From: Bryobacterales bacterium | GTDB lineage: Bacteria; Acidobacteriota; Terriglobia; Bryobacterales; Bryobacteraceae | Assembly (NCBI GenBank): GCA_003170295.1 | Contig: PNAJ01000143.1 | Span: 1-64,000, forward strand | Length of the DNA stretch: 64,000 nt | Direction: 5' to 3' | Shown here: one piece after another, positions 43,076-53,300 of the stretch | Layout: every line of letters begins with the position of its first letter | Position numbering within the stretch: the first letter of the stretch is position 1 | Program-made: the position numbers and the translations under genes | Notes under the pieces: generated by a model | Seen by the model: only the letters and a program-made list of their open reading frames with translations | Told to the model about the DNA's origin: nothing | Database searches by the model: none

Positions 43076-44677
43076 ATGAGGCTGGATCGAATTCCGTTGC
43101 TGCTATGTTTATTTGGCGCGATGGCGCTGGCCCAGTATCCGCCAGGTCAGTATCCTCCGGGTCAATACCCACCGGGGCGGTATCCGCCGGGCCAAGGGAA
43201 TTGCCCTCCGGGGCAGACTCCGCCCTGCAACAACAGGCGGCAGCCGACCGACGTGACTCCGGGCAGATCGTCGAAGAACAGCAAAAACGCTAACAGCAAT
43301 GCCGGGGTCACGACGACAACCATCGGCATGGTGCGGCGGTCGGTGGCGAACCAGATTGTGATTGAGCCCGTCGACCACCGCATCGTGTGGTATCGCGTCA
43401 CCTCGGCAACGAAGTTCATGAAGAACAACAAAGAGGTCGATGCGGCGGGTTTTGCTCTGGGCGATCATGTGACGCTCGATTCGACTTCCGATGACGAGGA
43501 TATGTTCACCGCGGTCGAGATGCGGTTCGACAAAGAAGGTACGCCGGAAGAGCGGGCCATGGCCGCCGAGACGTGGGATTTGCCGAAGCTGGAGGGTGGG
43601 CCGGTAGGGAAAGGCGGAACGGCTACCGCGCAGCGCGAGCCGGGCGACGATCGTCCGATTCTTCGCCGGGCGAATTCGGGCGATGCGGTAGAGCCTCCGA
43701 AGGAAGTAGCAGGTGGAGCGAAAGCGGAGCCTGCGAAAACCCAAGAGGAACCAGTGGGCAACCGGCCGTCGACCGTCATGCGTCCCCCCGATCCTCCGAA
43801 GGATCCTGACGATCCCGGGCCTCCGTCGTTGCGGCGCGGTGTGCCGACAGCGCGGCAGATGGCGGATCTGCCTCCTCCGCGGTATGAGCCTTTGCCCGAC
43901 GCTCCGGCGAAAAAGACTGCGGATGCATCCCCTAAGCCGGCTGGGGACGCTCCCGCGGCGGTCCGGGACAAGCCGGTGGATTCGGTGATTGAAAAAGCGA
44001 GGGAAGCGGCGGCCAACTACGCCGCGTCGCTGCCGAATTATTTCTGCCAGCAGATGACGGCGCGGTATCAGAGCGACCATCCGAAGACGGGTTGGGACGC
44101 GCTCGATGTCGTGACGGCGGACGTCGCTTATGAAAACGGACGCGAGAGCTATAAGAACATCAAAATAGGCAGCAAAGCGGTGAACAAGGCGATGGAGGAC
44201 ATCGGTGGCACGCGGTCGACGGGCGAATTTTCGACCATTCTCGAAGATTTGCTGAGTCCGGTGACGAGCGCCAATTTCCGGCGCACGGGCACCGATACGC
44301 TGCATGGCAGAGCGGCGTGGGTTTATAAATACGACGTTCCCAGGGAGCGGTCGCACTGGCGCATCGAGGCTCCTTCGCAGCTCTATTATCCGGCGCACAC
44401 GGGGTCGATCTGGATCGACAAGGAAACCTCGCGCGTGCTGCGCATCGAGCAGGGCAGCGTGGGAATGCCGAAGCTATTCCCGTTCGACACACTCGAAACG
44501 GTAACCGACTACGAATTCATCAGTCTAGCGGCGGGGCAGAGATACCTGCTGCCGGCCGACGCGGAAGTGCTCAGTTGTCTGCGCGGTACCAGCATGTGCT
44601 CCCGCAATCGCCTGGAATTTCGGAACTACCGCAAGTTCGGCGCGGATTCCACGATCACGTTTGATGGCAAGGAATAG
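43076..44677 (+). CDS. Exported protein with YPPGQ repeats and an acidobacterial C-terminal domain
   Basis: 533 residues from ATG 43076, which begins a signal peptide (MRLDRIPLLLCLFGAMALAQ). Four pentapeptides YPPG(Q/R) follow, encoded by a 15-base tandem repeat at 43133-43192. A central region rich in Pro, Ala and Glu precedes a folded C-terminal part from about 320 (FCQQMTARYQSDHPKTGWDA, YKYDVPRERSHWRIEAPSQL) ending YRKFGADSTITFDGKE. This end resembles that of the protease fusion at 33212-34780. The role is unknown; a periplasmic or outer-membrane carrier is possible. The upstream repeat occupies the likely promoter. Confidence 0.75.
   Translation: MRLDRIPLLLCLFGAMALAQYPPGQYPPGQYPPGRYPPGQGNCPPGQTPPCNNRRQPTDVTPGRSSKNSKNANSNAGVTTTTIGMVRRSVANQIVIEPVDHRIVWYRVTSATKFMKNNKEVDAAGFALGDHVTLDSTSDDEDMFTAVEMRFDKEGTPEERAMAAETWDLPKLEGGPVGKGGTATAQREPGDDRPILRRANSGDAVEPPKEVAGGAKAEPAKTQEEPVGNRPSTVMRPPDPPKDPDDPGPPSLRRGVPTARQMADLPPPRYEPLPDAPAKKTADASPKPAGDAPAAVRDKPVDSVIEKAREAAANYAASLPNYFCQQMTARYQSDHPKTGWDALDVVTADVAYENGRESYKNIKIGSKAVNKAMEDIGGTRSTGEFSTILEDLLSPVTSANFRRTGTDTLHGRAAWVYKYDVPRERSHWRIEAPSQLYYPAHTGSIWIDKETSRVLRIEQGSVGMPKLFPFDTLETVTDYEFISLAAGQRYLLPADAEVLSCLRGTSMCSRNRLEFRNYRKFGADSTITFDGKE
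43133..43192 (+). repeat. 15-base tandem repeat, four units
   Basis: Units of the form CAGTATCCGCCAGGT with changes at codon third positions, encoding QYPPG repeats inside the gene. Four copies are visible, so copy number may vary between strains. Confidence 0.8.
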
Positions 44678-44764
44678 CCGCAACGCCCGTTTGGAAGGCA
44701 ACCTGCTTCAGGCGAAGTACGTCGGTAGGTTGTTATACTTAACTTCAATCCTCTTTACTTTTCG

Positions 44765-47626
44765 ATGCTGAAATACTGTGCTGTTTTTTCACTCTGTGCC
44801 GGGTTAGGCCTTGCGGCCGATTTTATGACCGGCCAGGCCGCTCGAGCCATAATCGGGCAGACGACATTCACGAGCCAAACCTCAGGTGCCTCTAATACGC
44901 TGCTGGGCGGCGTGGGAGGGATCGCCTACGCCAACAACACGTTGTTTGTGACCGACGCGAACCGGCTGGGAAATCAACCAATCAACAACCGCGTGGTGAT
45001 GTTCAACAACCTGTCGCGGCTGGTCCCTTCGGTCAAGGCGGAGATTGGCGCCAACACCAGCCGTTGTCCGGTTTGCGTGACTGGGGTGAATCTGGTGCTC
45101 GGTCAGCCGGATTTTACCAGCGTCAATTTCGCGACCACCGCGAATGGCATGCGGCTGCCGACGGCGGTTGCTACCGATGGGCGGAACCTGGCGGTGGCCG
45201 ATACGGCGAACAACCGGGTGCTGTTGTGGAGGTCGATTCCGACGCAGGTGGGGCAGCCTGCCGATGTCGTGATCGGGCAGCCGGATTTCGTCACGGTGCA
45301 GCAGGTGGTTGTGAATCAGACCAGCGTGCGCGCGCCGCAGGGTGTGTGGATTCAGAACGGCCAACTTTTTGTGGCGGATACGCAGAACAACCGGATCATG
45401 ATCTGGAACACGCTCCCCACCAAGAACAATCAACCGGCGGATCTGGTGCTGGGGCAGCCGAACTTTACCACCTCGCCCAACCTGGATCTGACCAAGAGCT
45501 CTCTCACGGCGGCGGCGAACACCATGCTGAATCCGGTTTCGGTGACAAGCGATGGCATCCGGCTATTGGTCACGGACTTGGGTTTCAATCGCGTGCTGAT
45601 CTGGAATTCGATTCCGTCGAAGACCCAGCAGCCAGCCGACCTCGAAGTGGGCCAGAAGGATTTTACAACCTCGCTTTCCAACGATAATCAAGACCTGTGC
45701 CCGTCGGCGGGACCGGATTCGAGCGGCAATCCAATTTTCCCGGTGGAGTGCGGCAACACGCTGAGTTTTCCGCGATTCGCTTTGTCGGACGGAACGCGCC
45801 TCTATATAGCCGACGGCGGCAACGACCGGGTGCTGATTTTCAATCAGCTTCCCGTTAAGAGTGGCGCGCGCGCGGATGTCGTGCTGGGGCAACCCGACGA
45901 ATATAACGACATCGATGTCACCAGCCTGAACGACATCTTCGATCCGAATCTGAAGCAATCCGCCGCCGATGTGACACCTACGCCGACCGGCCTCGCATGG
46001 GATGGGACGAATCTCTACGTGACCGATTCGTTGAATTACCGGATTCTGGTGTTCACGCCGGCCGATTCCAACGTTCCGGTGAACGGAGTGGTCAATGCGG
46101 CGAGCCAGGCGATTTACGCGCAGGGCAGCGTGACGGTCTCGGGAACCATTACGGCGGGCAACATCATCCTGTTGCAAATCGACAAGCCAACCGACGTTCA
46201 GCACATATATTACAGTTACACGGTAGTGAGCGGGGACACTCTCTCGACGATCACCACGAAACTCACGGATCTGATCAATACTTCGCACTCGGGTTTGGGC
46301 GATCCGAACGTACTGGCGATCGCCCAGCTCGGCTTCAACGCCGTGCAGTTGGTGGCGCGCGCGCCCGGCTCCAGCGGGAACAACATCACTCTGGCGGCGA
46401 CCGCTGGATCGTCGGTTGCGAGCACGACGACGACCACCAACGGCGTGACGACAACCATCGAGAACACCTCGGGTACAGCCGATATCGCGGCGGCGGCCAG
46501 CAGTTCCTCGCTTTCAGGCGGAGGCAACGCGGCTACGCTTGCTCCCGGTACGATTGTTTCGATCACGGGCAGTAATTTGTCGGACAACACGGTTTCGACT
46601 GTTGCCGATAGCCAGACTTATCGTCCCAACTTTGGGCCTCTGGCGCTTCAGTTGGGCGGCGTCGAGGTCTATATCGACGGTATTCGCGCGCCGATTCTGG
46701 CGGTTTCACCGTCGAGAGTCGATGTGCAGGTGCCTTTCGAACTGCTCGATACCAACAGCAGCAGCCTCTATGTGCGGACGCTGCACAACAACGGCACGGT
46801 TACGGTGACCACCGCGGTCGGCCTTCCGATCGCGCAACAAGCGCCCGGGATTTTCGCGGCGCCGGGGCAGGACCCGCGCCTCGCGACGGCGGTCCACTAC
46901 TCGAGTTTCGCGACCGGCGTCCTTTCCGTGGACGGCGTGCCCACTGCGGGCGACGTCGTCACGGTGAAGATTGAAGACCGTCCGTACAACTACACGGTGC
47001 TCGCGACCGACACTCTTGTTACGATTCGGGACGCGCTGGTAGCGGTGATTAACGGGAATGCGGACGAGAAAGTGACGGCGTCCGCATCAGGTTCGTTCAC
47101 GCGTATCCTGCTGCGAGCCAAGGTTCCTGGAAGCGCAGGCAACAACATTGGGATTACAACATCGGCCACAGGCGCCACCACAACGTCGTCCGCCGGAGTC
47201 GTCACCACGGGCGCTGCTACTGAGACGATGACCGCGATTAACTCGGCGCTGTGCTGCGCCAATGTCGCGGGCGCAGCGGTCACCGCCGACAATCCGGCGG
47301 TTCCGGGCGAGTTGATTATCGTCTATGCCACGGGCCTGGGTATAGTCGGTCCGGCGGCCGCCCACGATGCTATTCAGGATGGCTTTCCTTATACCGGGCC
47401 AGTGTTGAACGACCCCAATGCCTCGGTTTCCTCTATCATCGGCGGCAGCACGGCCAACGTGTTATCGGCGGGACTCCAGGTGGGCTCGATCGGCGTGTAC
47501 GCAGTGTTGCTGCAACTGAGTTCTTCGCTGCCAACCAATCCGGTGACGCAAGTTACCATTTCCCAGGATATTTACACCAGTAACATTGTGTACATCCCGG
47601 TGGTCTCGGCGAATCCGGCAAACTGA
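44765..47626 (+). CDS. Exported NHL-repeat protein with interrupted Solibacter C-terminal domain
   Basis: 953 residues with a signal peptide. The first 450 residues are NHL/beta-propeller-like repeats marked by five LVLGQPDF-type phrases (LVLGQPDFTS, VVIGQPDF, LVLGQPNFT, LEVGQKDFT, VVLGQPDEY) and NNRVLLW phrases. The C-terminal part is a Solibacter-type domain (TIGR03437 pattern): ATLAPGTIVSITGSNLSD, YIDGIRAPILAVSPSRVDVQ and IIVYATGLGIVGP. Two similar modules of about 80 residues interrupt it, near 465-545 and 729-800, each with YTV-x-TDTL, an AL-x-AVIN phrase and PGS-GNNI. It is probably secreted or surface-bound. Confidence 0.8.
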   Translation: MLKYCAVFSLCAGLGLAADFMTGQAARAIIGQTTFTSQTSGASNTLLGGVGGIAYANNTLFVTDANRLGNQPINNRVVMFNNLSRLVPSVKAEIGANTSRCPVCVTGVNLVLGQPDFTSVNFATTANGMRLPTAVATDGRNLAVADTANNRVLLWRSIPTQVGQPADVVIGQPDFVTVQQVVVNQTSVRAPQGVWIQNGQLFVADTQNNRIMIWNTLPTKNNQPADLVLGQPNFTTSPNLDLTKSSLTAAANTMLNPVSVTSDGIRLLVTDLGFNRVLIWNSIPSKTQQPADLEVGQKDFTTSLSNDNQDLCPSAGPDSSGNPIFPVECGNTLSFPRFALSDGTRLYIADGGNDRVLIFNQLPVKSGARADVVLGQPDEYNDIDVTSLNDIFDPNLKQSAADVTPTPTGLAWDGTNLYVTDSLNYRILVFTPADSNVPVNGVVNAASQAIYAQGSVTVSGTITAGNIILLQIDKPTDVQHIYYSYTVVSGDTLSTITTKLTDLINTSHSGLGDPNVLAIAQLGFNAVQLVARAPGSSGNNITLAATAGSSVASTTTTTNGVTTTIENTSGTADIAAAASSSSLSGGGNAATLAPGTIVSITGSNLSDNTVSTVADSQTYRPNFGPLALQLGGVEVYIDGIRAPILAVSPSRVDVQVPFELLDTNSSSLYVRTLHNNGTVTVTTAVGLPIAQQAPGIFAAPGQDPRLATAVHYSSFATGVLSVDGVPTAGDVVTVKIEDRPYNYTVLATDTLVTIRDALVAVINGNADEKVTASASGSFTRILLRAKVPGSAGNNIGITTSATGATTTSSAGVVTTGAATETMTAINSALCCANVAGAAVTADNPAVPGELIIVYATGLGIVGPAAAHDAIQDGFPYTGPVLNDPNASVSSIIGGSTANVLSAGLQVGSIGVYAVLLQLSSSLPTNPVTQVTISQDIYTSNIVYIPVVSANPAN

Positions 47627-47627
47627 C

Positions 47628-47651
47628 CGCTCCCGAAGGTCGCGGTTCTAT
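47628..47651. repeat. Weak copy of the GGTC repeat
   Basis: CCGCTCCCGAAGGTCGCGG TTC resembles the left arm at 15920 with changes. It lies in the 68-base gap before the permease gene. Confidence 0.35.
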
Positions 47652-47694
47652 TGTTTCATGGAGCCGCTAACCGCAGGAGTCCGGCGGCGTCATA

Positions 47695-50172
47695 ATGAGC
47701 AATATGCTCGACGCTGTCTTGCAGGATCTTCGCTATGCGATTCGCGCCTTGCGCAGCAGCCCTGGATTCGCCGCTGTTGCGATTCTGTCCCTTGCACTTG
47801 GAATCGGAGCCAATACCGCGATCTTTAGTCTGATCGATTCGGTGATTCTTAAGACGCTGCCGGTCAGTCATCCCGAGCAGTTGGTCCAGGTGACCATGGC
47901 CAAAGGCGGCCCCACCTTCACCAACCCGATCTGGGAGCAGGTGCGCGATCGCCAGGACGTATTTTCCGGCATTTTCTCCTATGGCGGTGGACGCTTTAAT
48001 CTGGCGGCGGGCGGCGAGGCGCGCTATGCCGATGGCAACTTCGCGGCGGGCCAGTTTTTCGACACCTTAGGCTTGCACCCGGTGCTGGGCCGCACGTTCT
48101 CGATGGCCGACGACAAGCGGGGCTGTCCAGGGACGGCCGTGCTCAGCTACGGTTTCTGGCAAAAGGAATATGGAGGCCGCGCCGATGTCGTGGGGAAGAC
48201 CATCTCGCTCGACAATCATCCGTTTGAAATCCTCGGAGTGATCACACCCGGCTTCACTGGCGTCGAAGTGGGCAGCGCGATGGACATCTACGTGCCTATT
48301 TGCGCTGTAGAAATCATCCAGGGGGGAACCGGCAGGCTGGATCAGCGCAGTACATGGTGGCTTCGCGTGATCGGCCGCCCGAAGCCGGGCATTTCCGCAA
48401 GCCAGGCGGAAGCGCGCCTCAAGACGCTGGCACCTGCGGTCTTTGAAGCAACGGTCCCTCCGAACTGGAAGCCCGATATGCAGGACAATTACCGCAAGCG
48501 CACGTTCGAAACGCAGCCCGCCTCGACCGGCCTCTCCTATGTTCGCCGGCAGTATCAGCAGGCACTCATGGTTTTAATGGCGATCACCGGCGTGGTGCTC
48601 CTGATCGCCTGCGCCAACGTGGCTAATCTTTTACTTGCCCGCAGCGCCGCGCGGCAGAGGGAGATTGCGATTCGCATGGCGCTCGGATCGGGTCGGGGAC
48701 GGCTGATACGCCAGTTGCTGACCGAGAGTCTGGTGCTGTCGTTGACCGGCGCGGTGTTGGGCGTTCTATTCGCGCAGTGGGGCACCCGTCTTCTTGTCGG
48801 GTTCCTTTCTTCGGGCGGGAACAAAGTGTTTCTCGACCTGAGCATCGATGGCCGAGTGCTGGCATTTACCGCCGGCGTTGCGATTCTCACTGGACTACTG
48901 TTCGGACTGGCGCCAGCGTGGAGAGGCACGCGGGTGAATCCTCAGTCCGCGATGAAAGCGAACGCGCGTGGAGTCATAGAAGGCTCCCGCTTCGGCCTCG
49001 GAAAAGCTCTGGTGGTGGTGCAGGTGGCGTTGTCGCTGGTGCTTGTAGTTGGCGCGGGATTGATGCTGACTACTTTTTTCAGACTCGAAAGACTCAACAC
49101 CGGCTTCGATCGCGAGCACATCCTGCTCGCCAGCGTCGATCTGCGCAATGGGCACTATCCGCAGGAGCGGCGGGGCGCGGTCTATCAGGAAATGCTGGAG
49201 CGTCTGCGCGCGCTTCCCGGTGTCCGTTCTGCGAGTGACTCCAGCATGATACCGATCAGCGGTAGTTTCTGGAACGAGGACCTGCAGATCGAAGGGTACA
49301 CCTCAAAAGGGGGCGACGACACTCTGGTTTACTTCAACGAGGTGAGCGACCGCCATTTGGAAACGCTTGGCATAGATCTTGTCGCCGGGCGAGACTTTAA
49401 TTCGCACGACACGCCGCAGTCGCCGAAAGTGGCGATTATCAATCAAACCGCCGCGAGCCGGTACTTCGCCGGCCAGAACCCTCTCGGCAAGCGCTACCGC
49501 CCGGAAGAAGGCAACACGTTCGGCGACTGGGTCGAGATCGTCGGCGTCATGAAGGATGCGAAGTACGGCACACTGCGAGAGGAGATTCTTCCCACGACCT
49601 TCGTCGCAGCAGGTCAGAACCCAAAGCCCCGTCAATCCATCACATTCGATATTCGCGTGGCCTCCGGATCGCCCACTGCCCTGATTTCCGGCGTGAAGTC
49701 CGCCATCGCCGATGTGAACCGAGACGTCTCGCTGCAATTTACGACGCTTGCGGTGCAAGTCGACGCATCACTCGCGCGGGAACGCCTGCTCGCGACCCTC
49801 TCCGGATTCTTTGGCGGGCTTGCGCTCGCGCTCGCCATGATCGGCCTCTACGGCGTGATGTCCTACAACGTAGCGCGCCGCCGCAACGAAATCGGGATTC
49901 GCATGGCGCTCGGAGCCGAGCAGGCTCGCGTCCTGCGCATGGTGCTCCAGGAAGTCGCGATCCTGATCGCCTTGGGCCTCGCCATCGGCCTGGGAGTGGC
50001 CATCGGAACCATGCGTTTCGTCGAAAGCTTTCTTTATGGAATGAAACCAAACGATCCCTGGACGCTTTCCCTCGCCGCCGGAATATTGGCACTGGTAGCG
50101 GCCCTGGCCGGATTTTTGCCCGCGCGCCGCGCCTCCCGCCTGGACCCAATGACCGCTTTGCGCGAAGAATAG
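47695..50172 (+). CDS. Acidobacterial duplicated orphan permease (MacB/FtsX type)
   Basis: 825 residues. An N-terminal region DLRYAIRALRSSPGFAAVAI marks the ADOP/TIGR03434 family. Two copies of MacB-PCD plus FtsX membrane blocks are present: membrane segments near 25-45, 280-400 and 700-810, the second repeat seen in NEIGIRMALGAEQARVLRMV, which parallels REIAIRMALGSGRGRLIRQL in the first. No ATPase is encoded nearby, hence orphan. It would work with an ABC ATPase from elsewhere or independently, in export or lipoprotein handling. Such genes are very abundant in Solibacter-type genomes. Confidence 0.93.
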   Translation: MSNMLDAVLQDLRYAIRALRSSPGFAAVAILSLALGIGANTAIFSLIDSVILKTLPVSHPEQLVQVTMAKGGPTFTNPIWEQVRDRQDVFSGIFSYGGGRFNLAAGGEARYADGNFAAGQFFDTLGLHPVLGRTFSMADDKRGCPGTAVLSYGFWQKEYGGRADVVGKTISLDNHPFEILGVITPGFTGVEVGSAMDIYVPICAVEIIQGGTGRLDQRSTWWLRVIGRPKPGISASQAEARLKTLAPAVFEATVPPNWKPDMQDNYRKRTFETQPASTGLSYVRRQYQQALMVLMAITGVVLLIACANVANLLLARSAARQREIAIRMALGSGRGRLIRQLLTESLVLSLTGAVLGVLFAQWGTRLLVGFLSSGGNKVFLDLSIDGRVLAFTAGVAILTGLLFGLAPAWRGTRVNPQSAMKANARGVIEGSRFGLGKALVVVQVALSLVLVVGAGLMLTTFFRLERLNTGFDREHILLASVDLRNGHYPQERRGAVYQEMLERLRALPGVRSASDSSMIPISGSFWNEDLQIEGYTSKGGDDTLVYFNEVSDRHLETLGIDLVAGRDFNSHDTPQSPKVAIINQTAASRYFAGQNPLGKRYRPEEGNTFGDWVEIVGVMKDAKYGTLREEILPTTFVAAGQNPKPRQSITFDIRVASGSPTALISGVKSAIADVNRDVSLQFTTLAVQVDASLARERLLATLSGFFGGLALALAMIGLYGVMSYNVARRRNEIGIRMALGAEQARVLRMVLQEVAILIALGLAIGLGVAIGTMRFVESFLYGMKPNDPWTLSLAAGILALVAALAGFLPARRASRLDPMTALREE

Positions 50173-50348
50173 TTGCTTTCATTTTCATCGTGTGTTAACA
50201 TTCTTCCCAATTAGCGAGTTCCGCCGTCTGGTCCCCGGCTGCGACTAGACAGCGTGGCCCCGTCTGCATTCCTTCCAGTCCGCCCTTTGCTCCCGGTCAG
50301 AGCCTCAGCGAGCTTGTGCTCACGAGTCTAAATCTCAGGGGGTTAATC

Positions 50349-53300
50349 ATGAGGATACAGTTTCGAAAGATTATTTTAGCGGCAGCCGTCATGACAACCA
50401 TGTCCGGCGTGTTCGCACAGTCGTATCTGGGTGGCGTTCGCGGGATGGTGCAGGACCCGGCAAAGGCGTCGATCGCCACAGCCAAAGTCACTCTGACCAA
50501 CCAGGGCACCAACGTGGTCCGTTCCGAACTCAGCAATGCGTCCGGAGAATTCGTTTTCTCGCAACTCGATCCGGGCACATACACACTTGCCGCCGAAGCG
50601 CCTGGCTTCCGGAAATCCGAACGGCACGGGATTATCGTCTCCACGCAGGAATTTCTGACCCTCGATCTCAAACTGGAGGTCGGCGCAGTCACCGAAAGCG
50701 TGCAGGTGACCGAGGAGATTCCGCCGCTTGAGAGTTCGAACGCCTCGCAAGGCCAGGTGCTCGATAACCAAAAATTGAGCGACCTACCGAATTTAGGACG
50801 CAACCCGTTCATGCTTTCGAAAATTGTTCCGAACGTGATTCCAGTGGGCAATCCGGCCTACAACCGCATGGAGGACCAGAGCGGTTCCTCGTCGATTTCC
50901 ATCGCCGGCGGCCCGGTCCGCGGCAACAACTATCTCATCGACGGCGTGCCGATCACCGATTCGACAAATCGTGCCATCATCATCCCCGCGATCGAAGCGG
51001 TTCAGGAAGTCAAGATTCAAGCCAACACCTACGATGCGGAAATGGCGCGCACCGGCGGCGGCATGTTCAATACGCTGATGCGGTCCGGAACCAACACCTA
51101 TCACGGGAGTGCGTACGGCCATATCCGGCGGACCTCGATGGATGCCAACAGTTTCTTCAACAATGCGGCGGGCAGCATCAACGGCGTGCCTAATTCGCCC
51201 ATTACCAATCAGCCGAACACCACCTGGGGCGCGAGCTTTGGCGGCAAGGTGTTTATCCCGAAGGTTTACGACGGCAAGAACAAGACGTTCTTCTTTTTGG
51301 GAGTGGAGGTCTACGATGACACCCAGTCGTCTTCTTCGGTCTTCGCGACTCCCACGGCGCTCGAAAAATCGGGTGATTTTTCCAAGAGCGGCGTCACCAT
51401 TTACGATCCCCTTAATTCGGTGGGTGGAGTGCGGCAGCCCTTTCCGGGCAACGTCATTCCCACAAACCGCCTGAACCCGGTGGGTCTTGCAATTGCGAGC
51501 AACTTTCAGGCTCCCACCAGTGCTCCTACTTCTTACGGGGGCCTGGATCTCAATGCACCGGGGCAACTGCCGTGCAGAGCGACGCAGTTCACGGCGAAAT
51601 TCGACGAGGACTTTTTCACCTGGTGGCGCGCCAGCTTGAGCTATCTGCGGTATTTTTCGCTCGAGCCGGGCAACACCGAGTTCCCCACGGTTTCGAGTCC
51701 CGACCAGTGGCGTTTATTGCGCCGCGTCGATACCACGCAGTTGAACAACACGTTCAGTCTGAATCCCACAACGGTGCTCACGGTCCGCTATGGCTTCAAT
51801 CGTTTCCCGAACTATAGCTACAATGTGGCCCAGGGCTTCAACCTTGCCACGCTCGGATTTCCGGCGAGCTTGGTGAGCGCGGTCAACCCGTCGCTCTCGC
51901 AGTTTCCCTACGTTTCGACGAACAGCTTTTACCAATTTGGAGCATCCGATAACAATTCGTTTTACGTGCTCGCTTCCGATAACTTCTCCACCAGCGTGTC
52001 GAAGTACATGGGACGCCATAGCCTGAAAATGGGTTTTGACTATCGTCGCATCAAGGCGGCCGGAAACGACGCCAACAACGCCGCGGGAGAGTATTTCTTC
52101 AACGGCATTTTCACCAAGTCCGCGCCCACCAGCTCAGGCAGCGGCGGTGCGGATCTGGCCGACATGCTGCTGGGCTATCCGTCGAGCGGCAACATTTACA
52201 CCTCCAGCAAGCTGACCGATATCGCCAACTACTACGGTCTCTACATCCAGGACGACTTCCGCGCCACCAGCAAGCTGACCATCAACATCGGGATGCGCTG
52301 GGAGCATGAACCGGGCGTGTACGAACAGAACAACGGCATGATCGTGAATTTCGACGGCACGGCGGCGAATCCGCTGGCGGCCAAGGTCACGGGCATTTCG
52401 CCAAAGGGCGAAGTGGTGTATGCCGGAAACGGCAAGACCAACGTTGGCAACCCGTACGGCAGTAAGTGGGGTCCGCGAGCGGGGCTCGCCTATCAACTGA
52501 CGCCGAAGACAGTGCTGCGCGCGGGCTATGGTATTTTCTTCGCTCCGCAGTTCGCCCTCGGATCGCCCACGGCGACGGTTGGATACAATCAGACCACTCC
52601 GTATATCGCCTCGACGGACAACAACGTCACTTCGGCCGGTTCACTCTCGAATCCTTTCCCGAGCGGTATTTTGCAGCCCGTCGGAAAAACTCTTGGCACC
52701 TTGACTGGTATCGGCCAATCCTTCTCGCTATTCGATCCCAACGCGAGATCGCCTTACGTGGAGCAGTTCTCGGTCGACATTCAGCGCGAGCTTCGGTTCG
52801 GCATCGCGACCGAAGTGGGATACGTAGGATCGCGAGCGAAACACCTGACGCTCGGTGCGGCCTCGATCAACGAGAACGCCCTCGATCCGAGTCTGTTGTC
52901 CTTAGGGTCGGCGCTCACCCAATCGGTAGCCAATCCTTTCTATGGGAATGGCGGAGCCGGTGTCATCGGCACGCCGAACGTAACGCGGGCGCAATTGCTG
53001 CTGCCCTATCCGGCATACGGTTCCATCAGCAAGCTGTTCACGGACAATAATAAGGCCAAGTACGATTCACTCGTGCTCAAGGCGAGCAAGGGCTTCAAGA
53101 ACGGGATCACGTTCTTCTCGGGATTCACTTGGTCGCGCAACTGGGACGAAAGCAGCGCCGGAGTCGGCAATACGCTGAACAGCGGAGCGAAATCGCCGCA
53201 GAATCCCTACAACATGGCCTCGGAATACTCGTTTTCGAACGTCGATTCGCCATTCCGCTGGTCCACTTCGGTGTCTTACGAATTGCCGGTAGGTAAAGGA

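Noticed and set aside
43109..44398. 429-codon reverse-strand ORF
   Set aside because: Strongly Arg-rich and wholly antisense to a gene with signal peptide and domain similarity.
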